Below are positions 14,947-17,271 of a DNA stretch of 17,271 nt, piece after piece (position 1 is the stretch's first letter; the number at the start of each line of letters is the position of its first letter). The translations under genes were made by a program, and so were the position numbers. Under the pieces are notes generated by a model that worked only from the letters and a program-made list of their open reading frames with translations, was not told the DNA's origin and ran no database searches. This DNA comes from Nitrospira sp. (GTDB lineage Bacteria > UBA9089 > CG2-30-40-21 > SBAY01). The stretch is from contig SBAY01000356.1 in the NCBI GenBank assembly GCA_005239945.1, positions 1 to 17,271 on the forward strand. The letters run 5' to 3'.

Positions 14947-14981
14947 AAAAAAAGTAATAATCGGTTGTTACTGATTACCTG
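14947..14981. repeat. Right half of the 52-bp repeat interrupted by element B
   Basis: It is identical over 35 bp to 1741-1775, beginning with the duplicated 8-mer aaaaaaag. Beyond 14981 the two copies diverge. Confidence 0.9.
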
Positions 14982-15002
14982 GTTACCGATCACCGATTAC
15001 TA
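14961..15002. repeat. Six heptads running into the 3' end of the DUF2723 gene
   Basis: Six consecutive 7-nt words are visible: tcggttg, ttactga, ttacctg, gttaccg, atcaccg, attacta. The minus-strand gene ends at 14990 inside this run, so its last residues (about NSNR) and its TGA stop are encoded by repeat DNA. Confidence 0.7.
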
Positions 15003-17065
15003 TTTCTCTTACCTTGTTCTTGCTCGACACAGTTGATTCCATAATAAGCCTTATCAAAATTCGGCTCTATGGCCAAAATCCCTTTAAATTCAGCCATAGC
15101 CTTAGGATATAATCCCTTATATTTATAACACATACCCAGGCCATATCTGGCATTTAGATGTTTGGGGTCGAGTTCTAATGCCTGCTTGAATTTCTCAATT
15201 GCCTTATCGTACTGCTTTATCTGGAAATAAAAAGTGCCTATGTTGTAATATGTTTGTGGGTATCTTGAGATTAATTCCTCTGTCCTTTTATCCTTGAATA
15301 TTTTCTTATCCATTACCCCTCGATATGAAAATTTTTTGTTTTTGTCAAGAACCTGACATAATTCCTCTGTATCCTTACTTAATACCTTCGAGAATATTCC
15401 TTGTGGAATCAAGAGGTATCTATTGGCTAAAGATGGATCATAAAGCTTGTAAATGGGATGGGAATTAATATTATCAGCGATGATATTGGTGATTCTTTCT
15501 TGCCTTATTTTCTCTAATTCCTTTGCTCGGACACCAAGCATATCCTGGAACTTAAAACTAAAGGCTAACTCAGGATATTTCTCTGGTAATGCCTTCGCAT
15601 ACCAATCGTAATGCACGGCAAGAAATGGCACATCGATAAGGATGGCTGTCGGCATATTTTTTTCAACATAATGAATATACCATAAAGGAAAGGCAGTATC
15701 ATCTGTTTCTAAAAATATGATTGGTTTGTCTTCCATCGGGTTTAAGATATTTCTGACTAAGTCGGTGGCAAAGTAGTCTTGACTTCGGTCATTATGATGG
15801 TAATGGCTGATAAGGGGGATGACTGGCAAGAGGAGAAAAAATAGAGAGTAGAGAATAGAGGGTAGTGGGTATTTAAACCATTTGTTCGATTGCATCAACA
15901 GGTATTGTACACCGTAGCCGGTCCAGATAGCAAAGATGATAAACGCAGGTAAATAGTAATCCTGGATATTGGGGATGTTATAACATAAGGAATGAAGGAT
16001 GTTAGTGAATAAAATTAGAGACAAGAATGTCCAAAGTCTCAGTGAGTGTTTAAACAGAAAAAACACACCAATTAATCCAAATAAAACTAAATAGATGGTA
16101 AATTGGTTTGGGAAGAATTGAGTTGTGTAGGTATAAAGCCGATAGAAAAAGTCTGTTATCGATGTCTCAAAATAGCCACTAAATTGGGTGGTTTGGATAT
16201 GTTCTAAGAATCTTTCTAATGTTGTCGGGTCACCCATATTAATTGCCGGATGAAATATGGCCCGTAACGGAAGATAAATATACAAAGAAAAAGGGATGGT
16301 AAAAAAAAGTGTAAGATGGAGAAGGGAATAGAGAGTAGGGAAGAGGGAATAGGTTTTTCCCTTTTTCTCCCAAAGCACAGTGATGACAAGAAAAATGGTC
16401 GTTGGCAAGAGGAAGATAGTCTGGAAGTGGTGCGTAAAGGATAGGCCGAGGGTGAAGGCGAAGAGGTAAAGTAAGCCTGGAGACTGGAGCATGGAGCGGG
16501 GATTTCTTTTCTTCGTGCTCCATGCTTCATGCTCCGTGCTTTGTGAGTCTGCCCACTTCAGAAGGATAAAGAGCAAGAATGTGGTGAACAAGGCGTTCAG
16601 CGTGTATTTTTCGGCTATTACTGCCTGTTCCCAGAAAGTAACGGCAAAGGCAAGGATTAGAGCGGCTACCACAGCCGGGACAAGAGATGAGAAATATGGG
16701 ATAAGTGTATTCCCTTTACTTCCTACTTCCCACTTCCTACTTCCCACTTTTAAACTTATAAAGTACACCATCATACATGTTAATGCCCCACATAAGGCAG
16801 ATAACATATTCATCCGATAGGCAATGTTGCCTATGGGTAGGATAGTTATCCACAGTTTTCCAAGCAAGCAATAAAGTGGATAGCCCGGTGGATGGGGAAT
16901 GCCTAAAAGATAGGCACAAGTAACTAATTCCCCTGCATCATGAAGTGGTATCGATGGGGTAAGGGTCTTTAAATAGGTAAAAAAGGAGATTAAAAATACA
17001 ATGATTCCTGTGAGGAACATAACCTGGCTTGAAGTATCCTTTTTTTTAAGTTTCTTTTTTCCCAT
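14990..17065 (-). CDS. DUF2723 multi-pass membrane protein (GT-C-like) with C-terminal TPRs
   Basis: A 691-aa polytopic membrane protein. The first loop carries the DUF2723 signature: TLTPSIPLHDAGELV (34-48) then GIPHPPGYPLY (55-65). The acidic/His loop resembles GT-C glycosyltransferases that use polyprenyl-linked sugars, so a protein- or lipid-glycosylating role is inferred, not shown. About a dozen hydrophobic helices fill residues 15-420, followed by a soluble domain with FLETDDTAFPLWYIHY (451-466). The C-terminus has two TPR units (about 604-637 and 638-671, for example YDKAIEKFKQALELDPKH). AAGGTGA (17070-17076, complement) precedes the ATG. Four blocks of 7-nt word repeats lie inside the gene in frame (residues about 107-116, 172-197, 238-249, 401-410), and the C-terminal tail is repeat-encoded too. 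Convergent with the operon. Confidence 0.88.
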   Translation of the reverse strand: MGKKKLKKKDTSSQVMFLTGIIVFLISFFTYLKTLTPSIPLHDAGELVTCAYLLGIPHPPGYPLYCLLGKLWITILPIGNIAYRMNMLSALCGALTCMMVYFISLKVGSRKWEVGSKGNTLIPYFSSLVPAVVAALILAFAVTFWEQAVIAEKYTLNALFTTFLLFILLKWADSQSTEHEAWSTKKRNPRSMLQSPGLLYLFAFTLGLSFTHHFQTIFLLPTTIFLVITVLWEKKGKTYSLFPTLYSLLHLTLFFTIPFSLYIYLPLRAIFHPAINMGDPTTLERFLEHIQTTQFSGYFETSITDFFYRLYTYTTQFFPNQFTIYLVLFGLIGVFFLFKHSLRLWTFLSLILFTNILHSLCYNIPNIQDYYLPAFIIFAIWTGYGVQYLLMQSNKWFKYPLPSILYSLFFLLLPVIPLISHYHHNDRSQDYFATDLVRNILNPMEDKPIIFLETDDTAFPLWYIHYVEKNMPTAILIDVPFLAVHYDWYAKALPEKYPELAFSFKFQDMLGVRAKELEKIRQERITNIIADNINSHPIYKLYDPSLANRYLLIPQGIFSKVLSKDTEELCQVLDKNKKFSYRGVMDKKIFKDKRTEELISRYPQTYYNIGTFYFQIKQYDKAIEKFKQALELDPKHLNARYGLGMCYKYKGLYPKAMAEFKGILAIEPNFDKAYYGINCVEQEQGKRNSNR
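15838..15865. repeat. In-gene heptad repeat, block 1
   Basis: Four 7-nt words of form ARRRTAG (aaaatag, agagtag, agaatag, agggtag) lie within the DUF2723 gene, covering residues 401-410 (about LPSILYSLFF). On the coding strand the words supply Leu, Tyr and Ser codons that fit a hydrophobic helix, so the repeat is hidden inside a membrane segment. Confidence 0.8.
16319..16353. repeat. In-gene heptad repeat, block 2
   Basis: Five 7-nt words, gagaagg, gaataga, gagtagg, gaagagg and gaatagg, lie within the DUF2723 gene. They encode about YSLFPTLYSLLH (residues 238-249), just after a membrane segment. This resembles block 1 in composition and in the peptide produced (LYSL). Confidence 0.82.
16476..16551. 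repeat. In-gene inverted heptad repeat, block 3
   Basis: Three words on the left (cctggag, actggag, catggag at 16476-16496) face four on the right (gctccat, gcttcat, gctccgt, gctttgt at 16517-16544). The arms are complementary around agcatggagc, making a hairpin in the gene. The encoded peptide (residues about 172-197, including STEHEAWSTKK) is a hydrophilic loop between membrane helices and is unlike the short loop usual for the family. The block looks like an insertion that kept the frame. Confidence 0.85.
16718..16745. repeat. In-gene tandem repeat, block 4 (2 x 14 bp, 4 x 7 bp)
   Basis: Two exact copies of acttcctacttccc lie at 16718-16731 and 16732-16745, each made of two near-identical 7-nt words (acttcct, acttccc). 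It falls in the DUF2723 gene and encodes about GSRKWEVGSK (residues 108-117), a polar loop after a membrane helix. Because 7 is not a multiple of 3, each word is read in a different frame. Confidence 0.88.
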
Positions 17066-17081
17066 TTATTCACCTTGTTCT

Positions 17082-17115
17082 GTAAACATTCAGCTATCAG
17101 CCTTCAGTAATCAAA
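17082..17115. repeat. GTAAACATTCAGC element-like end with heptads
   Basis: GTAAACATTCAGC at 17082-17094 is identical to 5777-5789 and resembles the element A terminus GTAACCGTTCAG. It is followed by the words tatcagc, cttcagt and aatcaaa. It may be the left end of another element whose right end lies beyond the window; the candidate duplication cttgttct (17074-17081) does not recur before the window ends. Confidence 0.5.
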
Positions 17116-17159
17116 AGACAGGAAACAGGTAGTATTAAATGATACCTGATATAATCCCT

Positions 17160-17271
17160 CAGTTACCGGTTAGTAAGCCATCAGTTATCAGATTACGATT
17201 ACAATTTTGGATTTTGGATTTTCGATTTTGGATTAAGGATATTAAGATTCCTCAATCCAAAATCGAAAATC
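17160..17271. repeat. Sixteen-unit heptad run ending in a perfect 18-bp hairpin
   Basis: From 17160 to the last base the sequence divides into sixteen 7-nt words, including tcagtta, tcagatt, acgatta, caatttt, ggatttt, ggatttt, cgatttt, ggattaa, caaaatc and gaaaatc. The last part is a perfect inverted repeat: 17217-17234 pairs with 17254-17271 over 18 bp with a 19-nt loop. The palindrome reaches the window edge and probably continues. Bases 17116-17159 show no gene or recognisable site. Confidence 0.88.

Noticed and set aside
16491..16820. 109-codon open frame on the plus strand antisense to the DUF2723 gene
   Set aside because: It lies wholly opposite a well-supported gene, includes two repeat blocks that lack stops by composition, and shows no family motif or ribosome site.
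17160..17271. CRISPR array
   Set aside because: The unit is 7 nt and degenerate with no unique spacers; there are no cas genes.

Overview
The window is an AT-rich bacterial chromosomal segment dominated by a surface-polysaccharide (O-antigen-like) biosynthesis locus. The O-antigen-ligase-like protein, the Wzm/Wzt-type ABC exporter, the polyprenyl-phosphate sugar transferase and a PilT ATPase point to a didermal (Gram-negative) bacterium. No gene identifies the species. The style (DUF2723 glycosyltransferase, intergenic word repeats) resembles uncultivated candidate-phylum genomes, but that is a guess.

Layout: 1-60 carries domain V of a group II intron whose body lies outside the window. 84-1220 is a pilT-like retraction ATPase and 1362-1730 a small coiled-coil protein. 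1881-2759 is a zinc-ribbon class I methyltransferase cut by an in-frame TGA at 2553 where a Trp is expected. 3045-5760 is a compact operon: GT2, GT4, polysaccharide deacetylase. 5940-6650 is an FkbM-type methyltransferase and 6694-7938 an O-antigen ligase/polymerase. 7911-8551 holds decayed nucleotide-sugar genes: the C-terminal half of gmd and a 5' scrap of an NAD-dependent epimerase, probably fcl. 8570-14598 is a tight six-gene operon: ABC permease, ABC ATPase, methyltransferase, two GT4 glycosyltransferases and the initiating phosphoglycosyltransferase. On the minus strand, 14990-17065 is a DUF2723 membrane protein with C-terminal TPRs.

Working model (inference): the sugar transferase starts a glycan on undecaprenyl phosphate, the GT4/GT2 enzymes extend it, a methyltransferase may cap it, Wzm/Wzt exports it and the ligase attaches it to the outer-membrane acceptor. 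The gmd/fcl remnants suggest that local supply of a GDP-deoxyhexose has been lost or moved elsewhere.

The most unusual content is repetitive DNA. Two short ORF-less elements (2834-3028 and 14731-14946) begin GTAAC, end GTTAC and are flanked by perfect 8-bp direct repeats. For the second, a matching uninterrupted site exists in the same window (1724-1775). Their interiors, and most other intergenic regions, are built from degenerate 7-nt words, often as inverted pairs. The same 7-nt periodic DNA is embedded at four places inside the DUF2723 gene without breaking its frame, and it supplies the C-termini of two proteins.
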